Of a stretch of DNA of 30,233 nucleotides, positions 22,585 through 29,854 are shown piece after piece. Position 1 is the first letter of the stretch; every line of letters starts with the position of its first letter. The notes under the pieces are model-generated. The model was not told where the DNA came from. It ran no database searches and worked only from the letters and a program-made list of their open reading frames with translations. This DNA comes from an uncultured Eubacteriales bacterium (GTDB lineage Bacteria; Bacillota; Clostridia; Oscillospirales; UBA644): NCBI GenBank assembly GCA_900547165.1, contig URFZ01000020.1, positions 1 through 30,233 of the forward strand, written 5' to 3'. Made by a program: the position numbers and the translations under genes.

Positions 22585-23501
22585 CAGTCAAGCCCCTCTT
22601 TCAAAACTTTTGCGTTTTCTTTCATCAGATCGATATAAGTAACGCCACGGTCAAATTCATCTTTGCTTACGTTGTGGCAGGAATGAAACTGCCGTATCTT
22701 GCAGCCTGTCTCTTCCGCAATTTTTTGCGCTATGCGGGGTTCGGAAAGTTCCTCGTAATAAACGACGGGAATATGTTCTGTCTTTACTTTTTCAATTATC
22801 GCATTCATAACGCTGACGGACGGTTCATCTTCCGATTCGCATGAAGCGATGGCGGCGGTATACGAAAGCCCGTATTCGTCGGCAAAATATTTAAGTGCAA
22901 AGCGGCTGCCGAAAACCACTTCTTTTCTTATTCCGTTTGCAACAACTTCACGAAATTCCGCGTCAAGCGCATCGAGTTGCTTTATATATTTTTCAGCATT
23001 TGCCTTATAAAAAGCCGCATTCTCACCGTCAACGGCGCATATGGCATCAAGAATATTTTCAACCATTTTTATTGCGTTGACGGGGCTTGTCCAGACGTGC
23101 GGGTCAAGTTCGTGTTCATGCCCGTGTTCATGATCGTCATCCGATGCTTTGAACTCAATGCCCTGCGTGCAGTCAAGAACGTAAACTTTTTGCCTGTCAA
23201 CATTTGTCAGGAGCGTTGCAGCCCACATTTCCATATTGTCGCCCGTATATACAAAAAGATCGCATTGCGATATTTCAAGGGCAGCGGACGGCGTAGGGTC
23301 ATAATCATGACTGTCCGTGCCGGGAGACAGCAGCATTTTCACTTTTGCCTTATCCCTGGCTATTGCGCGGGCAAAATCGTATTGCGGAAAAAGCGTTGCA
23401 ATTATATTCGGTTTTCCGTTGTCTTCCCGTCTCGTTTTCCCACAGGAAACAAGCGAGAATATCAAAACAAATACTGCAATCAGCGATAAAACTTTTTTCA
23501 T
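22584..23501 (-). CDS. znuA: Zinc-binding lipoprotein of a metal ABC importer
   Basis: The start at 23501 (MKKVLSLIAV) is chosen because GAGG lies 6-7 nt upstream and the protein then opens with a lipoprotein signal; the frame stays open to 23519. Cys20 in LVSC is the lipidation site. The 305-residue protein belongs to the cluster A-I binding proteins: PQYDFARAIA, His65 in SPGTDSHDYDPTP, a His/Asp-rich loop DDDHEHGHEHEL (121-132), His135 in DPHVW, and FGSRFALKYFADEYGL, where most members read HxAFxYFxxxYG, so the third His ligand appears replaced. The last ligand lies in a CESEDEPS region. The His-rich loop favours zinc. First gene of the operon, with an inverted repeat over its promoter. Confidence 0.92.
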   Translation of the reverse strand: MKKVLSLIAVFVLIFSLVSCGKTRREDNGKPNIIATLFPQYDFARAIARDKAKVKMLLSPGTDSHDYDPTPSAALEISQCDLFVYTGDNMEMWAATLLTNVDRQKVYVLDCTQGIEFKASDDDHEHGHEHELDPHVWTSPVNAIKMVENILDAICAVDGENAAFYKANAEKYIKQLDALDAEFREVVANGIRKEVVFGSRFALKYFADEYGLSYTAAIASCESEDEPSVSVMNAIIEKVKTEHIPVVYYEELSEPRIAQKIAEETGCKIRQFHSCHNVSKDEFDRGVTYIDLMKENAKVLKEGLD

Positions 23502-23529
23502 ATTCATCCTCAAAGTCATAATTATATAT

Positions 23530-23558
23530 ATTATAACACATTAAGTGAAAAATGTAAA
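23530..23558 (-). promoter_or_regulatory. Promoter of the znu operon
   Basis: On minus, TTTACA (23553-23558), a 17-base spacer and TATAAT (23530-23535), with TG one base before the -10. It serves znuA, znuC, znuB, dinB and possibly pepF. Confidence 0.75.
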
Positions 23559-23567
23559 GATACATTT
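23550..23567. promoter_or_regulatory. Inverted repeat over the znuA -35, candidate metal-repressor site
   Basis: AAATGTA-AAGA-TACATTT is a perfect 7-bp dyad with a 4-base centre. It covers the -35 hexamer of the znu promoter, so a bound repressor would block transcription. Position and symmetry suit a Fur/Zur-family operator, but the sequence is not a recognisable Bacillus Zur box, so the assignment is inferred. Confidence 0.45.
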
Positions 23568-23596
23568 ATGCAAAGAATTATTTTTTACCGAAACTC

Positions 23597-23625
23597 TTCC
23601 ATTTTCCGATATGATGTGATATAAT
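23597..23625 (+). promoter_or_regulatory. Promoter of the second amidohydrolase gene
   Basis: A strong extended -10 (TGATATAAT, hexamer at 23620-23625) with a poor -35 (TTCCAT, 23597-23602) at 17-base spacing. The predicted start is near 23632. Confidence 0.55.
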
Positions 23626-23654
23626 ACAGTCACATGTGCGAAAGAGGTTAAAAT

Positions 23655-24419
23655 ATGGAACTTTCAAAAATCAAAGCAATAGATTTTCATTCGCATTTCA
23701 ATCACGGACACCAGTCGGACAGCGCCGAGAGCGATGTTTACAGGTGCGACCTCGACAATATCATAAAAATGAACGATGCCGCAAACGTCGAATATACGAT
23801 ATGTTCAACTTTTGCCTCGGTTCTTGACCCCAAAGCGGTCATAGAAGAGAATGAATACTTATACGACCTTTGTCCCAAAGTTCCGTCGCTGTATCAATGG
23901 GTGGTTATCGACCCGCGAACGGAAGACACTTTTTTGCAGGCAAAAGGAATGCTGAATACAAGAAAATGTCTCGGCATAAAACTTCACCCGCCCCTGCATG
24001 GGTATTCGACGGAAGAATACGGCGAAAAACTTTTTTCATTCGCGGACGATATGAACGCCGTGGTGCAGATACACCCCGAATTTGCACCGTATCTTTACCT
24101 GAAATACGCAGATAAGTACAAAAATATGATACTCGACGTTGCACACATGGCGGATAACGACTTTTTCAGAGCGGCAAAACAAGCAAAGCACGGAAACGTT
24201 TATCTTGACACTTCGGGCAGCGCAAGTTTTCAGAACTTCGTTATAGAAGCGGCGGTTGCACAGGGATTGTCCGAACGAATACTGTACGGTTCGGACACAT
24301 ACGCCGTGGGCGCACAGCGCGGCAGGATAGAATACGCCCAAATACCGGAAAAAGACAAAAAACTGATACTTCGTCAAAACGCGATTCGCATTTTTCCCGA
24401 ATTGAACACAGACAAATAG
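23655..24419 (+). CDS. Amidohydrolase family TIM-barrel protein
   Basis: This 254-residue metal-dependent hydrolase has its metal and catalytic positions in order: H12-S-H14 in IDFHSHFNH, K109/H111 in GIKLHPP, His140 in VQIHPE, His164 in DVAHMA and Asp214 in YGSDTY. It is of the same superfamily as the protein at 4808 (same spacing of motifs) but the two are not close copies. The substrate is unknown. AGAGG lies about 9 nt before the start. The gene forms its own unit between the divergent znu operon and a terminator at 24456. Confidence 0.83.
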   Translation: MELSKIKAIDFHSHFNHGHQSDSAESDVYRCDLDNIIKMNDAANVEYTICSTFASVLDPKAVIEENEYLYDLCPKVPSLYQWVVIDPRTEDTFLQAKGMLNTRKCLGIKLHPPLHGYSTEEYGEKLFSFADDMNAVVQIHPEFAPYLYLKYADKYKNMILDVAHMADNDFFRAAKQAKHGNVYLDTSGSASFQNFVIEAAVAQGLSERILYGSDTYAVGAQRGRIEYAQIPEKDKKLILRQNAIRIFPELNTDK

Positions 24420-24455
24420 AATTGTGTGAAGCACGGTTTTTCCATACTGAACAAA

Positions 24456-24497
24456 GCAAGAGAGACTTCCTCGAATAACGGAGAAAGTCTCTCTTGC
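24456..24497. terminator. Terminator between the amidohydrolase and plsY
   Basis: A perfect 13-bp stem (arms 24456-24468 and 24485-24497) is followed on plus by TCGTATTTTTTT. The upstream side has few A residues, so it acts mainly on the plus-strand gene, though it also lies 14 bp after the convergent plsY stop. Confidence 0.85.
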
Positions 24498-24510
24498 TCG
24501 TATTTTTTTC

Positions 24511-25128
24511 CTATTTCTTTCCGAAACTGAATTTTGATTCGGTTCCCTGAACAAGTCTTACAATATTCTGTTTATGCCGCACTATAACAAAGAGTACGCA
24601 GACCGCATACATAATGCTTACGGCAAGTCCGCCGCCGAATGCGGCAACGGCAACCGCGCCTGCAACAAGTGCGGACATTGTGGACAATGACATATACTTT
24701 GTCAGCGGCAGCATTATAACGAGAACTGCCGTGGCTATCGCGCCCGCCCGCCAGTCAATGAACCAAACTGTCGAAAGGCAGACAAGAAAGCCCTTTCCGC
24801 CTTTGAACCCGTAATATATTGGGAACGCATGACCGAGCATGGCAAACAGTCCCGCATAAGCGACGCCAAGAGCCCACGAGCCGACATACGCACGGAAAAG
24901 CAACCCCGCAACAACGGAAATCACGGCGCCTTTGAGAATGTCAAGCACAAAAACAAACCACGCATATTTGTTGCCGAAAACACGCTTAAAGTTTGTAAAA
25001 CCGGGGTTTCCGCTTCCGCAGGTACGGATATCTTTTTTATATATCGCTTTCGACATAATTATCGCGGGATTGAGTCCCGAAACAAAATACGCGAAAACCG
25101 CGGATATTATGTATGCAAGAGCCTTCAT
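24511..25128 (-). CDS. plsY: Acyl-phosphate:glycerol-3-phosphate acyltransferase
   Basis: PlsY transfers an acyl group from acyl-phosphate to the 1-position of glycerol-3-phosphate, the first step of phospholipid synthesis in most Gram-positives. The 205-residue protein has five or more transmembrane segments and the three cytoplasmic motifs: SGNPGFTN (motif 1), GHAFPIYYGFKGGKG (motif 2) and the C-terminal segment with RHKQNIVRLVQGTE (motif 3). Its ATG lies 12 bp after the fakA stop, with GAGG between. Being in one operon with fakA and a degV gene places acyl-phosphate production and use together. Confidence 0.97.
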   Translation of the reverse strand: MKALAYIISAVFAYFVSGLNPAIIMSKAIYKKDIRTCGSGNPGFTNFKRVFGNKYAWFVFVLDILKGAVISVVAGLLFRAYVGSWALGVAYAGLFAMLGHAFPIYYGFKGGKGFLVCLSTVWFIDWRAGAIATAVLVIMLPLTKYMSLSTMSALVAGAVAVAAFGGGLAVSIMYAVCVLFVIVRHKQNIVRLVQGTESKFSFGKK

Positions 25129-25140
25129 TGTTTTTTCCTC

Positions 25141-26775
25141 TTATTCGACAATCATTATGTAATGATATATATCCTGCTCACCGTCGATAACATATATCTC
25201 GCACATTGAATGCTTTGCGGCAAGATGCTCTCTAATCTCTTCCGTTTCCGCGGCGTCGGAATCCTTGCCGCAGATGAGAATGCAAATTTCCCTGTCCGTA
25301 AAATCTATGCTGTCTATAAGCCTTTTTGCGGTGTCTACCCTGTCATTGTCCGCCGACAAAACGCGGTCGCCCACAAAACCTATATATTCGCCCTTGTAGA
25401 GGTCGAGTCCGTTGCTTTCCGTATCGCGCGAACAGGTCGAAACTGCCGCGGTGGTAACGTTTTGCATTGCGTCGTAAAGTTCGGATTCAACTTCTTCTGG
25501 AGTATCAAGTTCCGTGTTGAGCATCGTCAATGCGGCGTGTCCCTCACCGAGGGTCTTGCTTTCAATGACACGGACATCAGCCTTTTCATACATTTTCGCT
25601 GCTTGCTTTGCCGCAAGAATTACGTTACCGTTATTCGGCAGAACAAATATCGTATCGGCATTTACCCTGTCAAACGAATCGAGAAAATCTTTTGCAGACG
25701 GGTTCATGCTTTGTCCGCCGTTTACGACTTCATCCGCACCGAGGTCAAGCATCATCTGCTTTATGCCGTCCCCGCAAGCAACGGTCACAACACCGTATTT
25801 TTTATGTTCTTTCGGCTTATCAACAGTTCCGAAAGATTCGGTATTGTTGTGCTGCAACGACATATTCTCGATTTTGACCGTCAAAAACTCACCGAAATTG
25901 CGGCAAAATCCGAGAACCTTATCGGGTGTCATCGTGTGAACATGGATTTTTACTATGCTTCCCGTTTTGAAAGCAACGATGGAATTACCTATGTTTTGCA
26001 GATAATCCGTTATAACGGAAACGTCAAAATTTTCGACATCTGTTTTTGCCGTTTGCAGACGGAGCAAAAGTTCGGTGCAGTAACCGAATTCAAGCACGCT
26101 GTTTTCGTCAAATTTTCCGAGATCGAGTTTTTCGGTTCCGATTTTGGGAGCGTCGACGACAGCAGCATCAAAATCGTCGTCGAGAGAACGTCTCATACCC
26201 TCAACTATACGGATAAGACCCGCACCGCCGGAGTCCACGACCCCCGCCTGTTTCAGAACGGCAAGCAGTTCGGGAGTGCGCATTAACGACGCATTCGCCT
26301 CAGCCAAAAATCCGTCAAGATATTCTTCAACGGTTTGTGCACCGAGTTGCCCCGCCGCTTCCGCAGATTCACGCGCAACTGTCAGGATAGTCCCTTCCGT
26401 CGGCTCCATAACAGCGGCGTAAGCGTGTTTTACGCCCTCATTCATAGCAGCTGCAAGTTTTTCGACATCGGCGGTCTCAACTCCGTCAAGCCCCGCCGCT
26501 ATACCGTCAAAGAACTGCGAAAGTATAACGCCCGAATTTCCTCTCGCGGAAAGGAGCATACCGTTTGCAACATTTCTCGCCGTTTCTCCGAGAGTTTGAG
26601 CCTCTGCAACTTCCGCGCCGCCGAGAACGGTCAGGAGCATATTGTCGCCCGTGTCTCCGTCAGGTATCGGAAACACATTCAGATCATTTATTTCGTCAGC
26701 GTGCGCTTTAAGATTTGCAGCACCCGCCGCCACCATTTTTTTGTAAAGAAGAGCGTCTGCCGTCTTCGTGTTCAT
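25141..26775 (-). CDS. fakA: Fatty acid kinase subunit FakA (DAK2/YloV family)
   Basis: FakA phosphorylates fatty acids held by a FakB/DegV partner. The start at 26775 (MNTKTADALLYKKM) has GGGAG 6 nt upstream; the longer open frame would overlap degV. The 544 residues comprise an N-terminal DAK2 kinase domain (about 1-200), with the ATP/Mg motif PDGDTGDNM (38-46) and ARGNSGVILSQFF, a middle domain, and a C-terminal region with VTVACGDGIKQMM, GGQSMNPS and VFVLPNNGN-type motifs (here IFVLPNNGN). Length fits FakA. It begins one base after the degV stop and is followed 12 bp later by plsY. Confidence 0.93.
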   Translation of the reverse strand: MNTKTADALLYKKMVAAGAANLKAHADEINDLNVFPIPDGDTGDNMLLTVLGGAEVAEAQTLGETARNVANGMLLSARGNSGVILSQFFDGIAAGLDGVETADVEKLAAAMNEGVKHAYAAVMEPTEGTILTVARESAEAAGQLGAQTVEEYLDGFLAEANASLMRTPELLAVLKQAGVVDSGGAGLIRIVEGMRRSLDDDFDAAVVDAPKIGTEKLDLGKFDENSVLEFGYCTELLLRLQTAKTDVENFDVSVITDYLQNIGNSIVAFKTGSIVKIHVHTMTPDKVLGFCRNFGEFLTVKIENMSLQHNNTESFGTVDKPKEHKKYGVVTVACGDGIKQMMLDLGADEVVNGGQSMNPSAKDFLDSFDRVNADTIFVLPNNGNVILAAKQAAKMYEKADVRVIESKTLGEGHAALTMLNTELDTPEEVESELYDAMQNVTTAAVSTCSRDTESNGLDLYKGEYIGFVGDRVLSADNDRVDTAKRLIDSIDFTDREICILICGKDSDAAETEEIREHLAAKHSMCEIYVIDGEQDIYHYIMIVE

Positions 26776-26776
26776 T

Positions 26777-27670
26777 TCAGTCTCCCAAATTGTATGTAAC
26801 TTCTTTTCCGAGTCCGAATATCGCAACAGCGTCGGGACCTATCGAAGCGCCGATTATCGGACCGATGTAACCGACATAAATCTCTTTGCAGGGAATTTCC
26901 GAAAGTATGAGACCTTTTAACTGATCTACTTCTTCCGCCGTGCAATCGGCGTGCAAAACATAAACCGTCTGATTTTCGGGGTCGATTATAGACTCTTTAA
27001 GCAAGGAAACGATTTCTTTGAACGAGTTCTGTCTGCCCTTGACTTTCTTAAATGCAGACTGTGCGCCTACGGCATCGGCAATGATTATCGGTTTTACACC
27101 CATAAGATTTCCGAAAAATGCGGAGGTTGCCTTAACTCTTCCTGCGCGGCGAAGCGCGTCAAGAGAGTGAACGGTACAATACTCGTTGACTATTTTTCTC
27201 ATCGCCGTAATCTTTTCGTTGATCTCTTCCGCGGACATATCTTTTTCGGCAAGGCGTGCGGCTTCGATCGCAAGCATACCTTCACCCATGGAGGCATTGA
27301 GGGAGTCTATGCAGAAAATCTTTCTTTCAGGATGTTCTTTCATCAGTTTTTCGGCAAGAACGTGCGCCGTGTTGACGGAGCCCGACTGTTTTGAAGAACA
27401 AGCTATATAGACGATATCCTGTCCTGCCTCTATGTATTTTGTAAACACTCTGTTAAATTCTTCCACGGGAACCTGTGTTGTGGTTATACGTCTGCCCGAA
27501 CGCATTATCTCATAAAACTCATGAACTTCACCGGGAGTCCACGCAAGAGACGCGGGAGACGTTTTGCCGTCAAGAACAGTGTTCATCTGCGCATAATCAA
27601 TATCGTATTTTTCCATAAGGTCGGGAGTAAGATCCGAGCAGGAATCGGTAATGATTTTTACCTGTTTCAT
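26777..27670 (-). CDS. DegV family fatty-acid-binding protein, FakB-like
   Basis: DegV/FakB proteins hold a fatty acid while FakA phosphorylates it. This 297-residue protein has the family motifs: ITDSCSDL (7-14), TTTQVP (63-68), the serine stretch CSSKQSGS (91-98), FCIDSLNASMGEG, and HSLDALRRAGRVKATSAFFGNLMGVKP. The last motif reads GPIIGASIGPDA (270-281); in FakB proteins I recall a His at the position of Ser276 that contacts the carboxylate, so this is a variant pocket. A GGAGG ribosome site is present. It is the first gene of the operon with fakA and plsY, which strongly supports a fatty-acid role even with the substitution. Confidence 0.92.
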   Translation of the reverse strand: MKQVKIITDSCSDLTPDLMEKYDIDYAQMNTVLDGKTSPASLAWTPGEVHEFYEIMRSGRRITTTQVPVEEFNRVFTKYIEAGQDIVYIACSSKQSGSVNTAHVLAEKLMKEHPERKIFCIDSLNASMGEGMLAIEAARLAEKDMSAEEINEKITAMRKIVNEYCTVHSLDALRRAGRVKATSAFFGNLMGVKPIIIADAVGAQSAFKKVKGRQNSFKEIVSLLKESIIDPENQTVYVLHADCTAEEVDQLKGLILSEIPCKEIYVGYIGPIIGASIGPDAVAIFGLGKEVTYNLGD

Positions 27671-27716
27671 TTTATACCTCCGTATTTTCGACGTAATTCG
27701 ACATTATTTATTACAT

Positions 27717-27725
27717 ATAATATCA
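27717..27725 (-). promoter_or_regulatory. Possible extended -10 of degV-fakA-plsY
   Basis: On minus, TGATATTAT (hexamer TATTAT at 27717-27722 after TG). No good -35 was found at the normal distance, so this is only the best candidate in the gap between the kinase terminator and degV. Confidence 0.35.
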
Positions 27726-27752
27726 TTCTAATCTAAACTGAAACGAAACAAA

Positions 27753-27790
27753 CGGGGCTGTAAAGAAATTTACGCTTCTTTACAGCCCCG
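27753..27790 (-). terminator. Terminator of the two-component operon
   Basis: A perfect 15-bp stem (CGGGGCTGTAAAGAA and its complement) with an 8-base loop lies 14 bp after the kinase stop. The minus tail is TTTGTTTCGTTT. Confidence 0.92.
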
Positions 27791-27804
27791 AAATTTTAGC
27801 GTTA

Positions 27805-28902
27805 TTATTTTATTTTCGGCAACATAACCGTGAATGTAGTCATATCGTTTTTTGACTCAACAAAGACGATTCCCGAGTGCAGGTCAACTATGCGCTTGAC
27901 AACGGCAAGTCCGACACCGTTACCCTGCGTTGAGTGCGAGGTGTCGCATTGATAAAACTTTGCGAAGATTCGTTCTCCGTCTTTTGAGGAAATTGAACTG
28001 CCGGTATTTGCGACATCGACGGAAATGCTTTTTTCGTCTTGCCGAATGCGAATAAAAACCGTTCCTCCGCAAGGCGTGAATTTTATCGCATTGTCAAGCA
28101 GATTGAGCCATACCTGACGCAGAAGTTCCTCGCTTCCGACTACACTTATCTCGTCAAAATCAAGTTGCAGGTCAATTTGTTTTGCCGTCCACTTATCTTC
28201 AAGAATGAGAACACAGGTCCTTATCTGCTCCGAAAGATTAAAACTTGAAACGTCAGTCAAAATCGTTTGATTTTCAACCTTTGTCAGGTTCAGAACGTTG
28301 GTTGCCATTGCGGACAGGCGACGGGATTCTTCTTCTATAATGTCAAGATATTCCCGACGCTGCTCTTCCGTAATATTCTCCGTTTTCAGAAGTTTCGCAA
28401 ATCCCGCTATGGACACGATCGGCGTTTTGAATTCATGCGAAAAGTTGTTAACAAAGTCTGAGCGGAGCACTTCGGTGTTTTCAAGTTCCTCTGCCATTTT
28501 GTTTATACTGTCCGTCATCTCTTTTACGCTCGGATTTTTTGAAAGGATTCCCTCAAACTCAATTCTGGATTTATACTCTCCCCTCGCAAGTCTGTTCATC
28601 ATGTTTATTATGGTATTTATCGGCTTCATGAACAAGCGACCGAATATAAACGAAAACGCTATGCCGAAAACGCTCAAAACAAGCGCCATCAGCACCATGA
28701 ACTGGTTGAACGTCAGCAGTCCGCCCTCGCCGATACTCAAAACACCGGTATTTACAAGGATCAAAGCGGAAACGCCGACGATAAGGAGAGCCGCGAGCAG
28801 AATAGCAAAAGCGGAGCCCGCGAACATTGCGGTAAGAGAAAAACGTGACGGATGATCTTTTAATTTGATATTCCAAGTTACGCCGTTTTTCTTTTTACTC
28901 AT
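27805..28902 (-). CDS. Membrane sensor histidine kinase
   Basis: This 365-residue kinase has two transmembrane helices (about 24-52 and 66-92) with only about 14 residues outside, then HAMP (about 92-145), HisKA with the phospho-accepting His156 in FSHEFKTPI, and an HATPase domain with the N-box NLLDNAIKF (267-275), G1 DVANTGSSI (296-304) and G2 GNGVGLAVV (328-336). The G1 box lacks the normal D-x-G-x-G form, with Asn299 in place of the Asp. The lack of a sensor loop suggests it senses the membrane or works through another protein. Its ATG overlaps the stop of the response regulator (ATGA). The stimulus is unknown. Confidence 0.93.
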   Translation of the reverse strand: MSKKKNGVTWNIKLKDHPSRFSLTAMFAGSAFAILLAALLIVGVSALILVNTGVLSIGEGGLLTFNQFMVLMALVLSVFGIAFSFIFGRLFMKPINTIINMMNRLARGEYKSRIEFEGILSKNPSVKEMTDSINKMAEELENTEVLRSDFVNNFSHEFKTPIVSIAGFAKLLKTENITEEQRREYLDIIEEESRRLSAMATNVLNLTKVENQTILTDVSSFNLSEQIRTCVLILEDKWTAKQIDLQLDFDEISVVGSEELLRQVWLNLLDNAIKFTPCGGTVFIRIRQDEKSISVDVANTGSSISSKDGERIFAKFYQCDTSHSTQGNGVGLAVVKRIVDLHSGIVFVESKNDMTTFTVMLPKIK

Positions 28903-29573
28903 ACGTTTTTCACCGCCTTGTAACCGAGCCCTCGAACGGACTCTATCTCAAACTCGTTCCAGCCCTCAAAACGCTTGCGCAGACGTCCGATATGAACGGT
29001 CACGGTCTCCCAGCCGCTGTCCGATTCCATGCCCCATATTTCGTCCATAAGTTGAATACGCGTAAAAATCTTACCGGGATATGAAAGCAGTTTATAAAGC
29101 AATAAAAACTCTTTCTGAGGCAATTCCTGAACAGTGCCGTGTCCCGTAACGGTCAGCGCATCGTAATCAAGCACAACGTTGCCGACAACAATACGGTGTT
29201 CGCTGACTATCTTCGCCCGCCGCAAAAGAGCCTTAATACGAAGCAGCATTTCCTCTTCGTCGATAGGCTTTGTTATATAATCATCAGTTCCGACCAAAAA
29301 ACCTTTGTGCTTGTCCGTCGGAAGTTGTTTCGCGGACACCATCAGTATCGGAATATCATTTTCCGCTTCTCGGAGAGTTTTTGTAAATTCATATCCGTTC
29401 ATTTCGGGCATCATAACGTCAAGCACAACGAGGTCAATATGTTCCCCATCGAGTTTTTCGAGCGCGTCTTTTCCGTTTTCCGCAGTCGAAACGGTAAAAT
29501 TCTCGCGACGAAGAACCGCTTCTATAAGTTTTCTCGTATTTTTGTCGTCATCAACGACAAGTATATGAAACAT
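28899..29573 (-). CDS. OmpR/PhoB-type response regulator
   Basis: Start at 29573 (MFHILVVDDDKNTRKL) with AAAGGGG upstream; the frame is open further but lies over the promoter. The 224-residue regulator has a receiver domain (1-120: D8/D9, phospho-acceptor Asp52 in LDVMMPEMNG, Ser80, Lys102 in DDYITKP) and a winged-helix DNA-binding domain (about 127-224) with the typical QKEFLLLYKLLSYPGKIFTRIQLMDEIWG and VTVHIGRLRKRFEG recognition region, ending in VRGLGYK. It is the first gene of the operon with its kinase. Its targets cannot be told. Confidence 0.96.
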   Translation of the reverse strand: MFHILVVDDDKNTRKLIEAVLRRENFTVSTAENGKDALEKLDGEHIDLVVLDVMMPEMNGYEFTKTLREAENDIPILMVSAKQLPTDKHKGFLVGTDDYITKPIDEEEMLLRIKALLRRAKIVSEHRIVVGNVVLDYDALTVTGHGTVQELPQKEFLLLYKLLSYPGKIFTRIQLMDEIWGMESDSGWETVTVHIGRLRKRFEGWNEFEIESVRGLGYKAVKNV

Positions 29574-29616
29574 CGAAGAATCCCCTTTATAAATATGTGT
29601 AATTACTATATATGCA

Positions 29617-29645
29617 ATTATAGCACATCGGAAAAAATCCGTCAA
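29617..29645 (-). promoter_or_regulatory. Promoter of the two-component operon
   Basis: On minus, TTGACG (29640-29645), a 17-base spacer and TATAAT (29617-29622) with TG one base before it. The predicted start is near 29610, a ~37-nt leader. Confidence 0.8.
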
Positions 29646-29654
29646 GGCGGTCAA

Positions 29655-29854
29655 AACAACTTTAAATCCGAAAAAGGCAAAAGCAGAGATTCGGAGATGA
29701 TGTCTGCGACAAATGGGTTCATTTCCTGCAAATACTACGGCGTACCATTCATTTTATGTCTGTTTTTTACAATATATGGGTTTTGAAAAGTAAAAATTAT
29801 ATCACATTTTTTTCAATAAGTAAATAGCTTTACAAAATTACCAAATTTTACCAA
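29655..29854. other. AT-rich intergenic region with an orphan promoter
   Basis: About 200 bp with no gene I can support. The right half (from about 29760) is much richer in A and T than the rest of the window. On minus it holds TTTACT (29819-29824), a 17-base spacer and TATAAT (29796-29801) after TG, a good promoter pointing left with no clear gene before the response regulator promoter. No terminator hairpin is seen after the XRE gene. Confidence 0.45.

Noticed and set aside
23655..24419. The two amidohydrolases as a recent gene duplication
   Set aside because: They share motif order but differ in most residues and length, so they are only distant relatives.
25210..26286. A 358-codon plus-strand frame across fakA
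   Set aside because: It is antisense to fakA, with no ribosome site and no recognisable domain.
29651..29722. A 23-codon minus-strand frame downstream of the orphan promoter
   Set aside because: The AGGA is one base from the ATG, the frame is very short, and nothing in it is recognisable. A small peptide cannot be excluded but is not supported.
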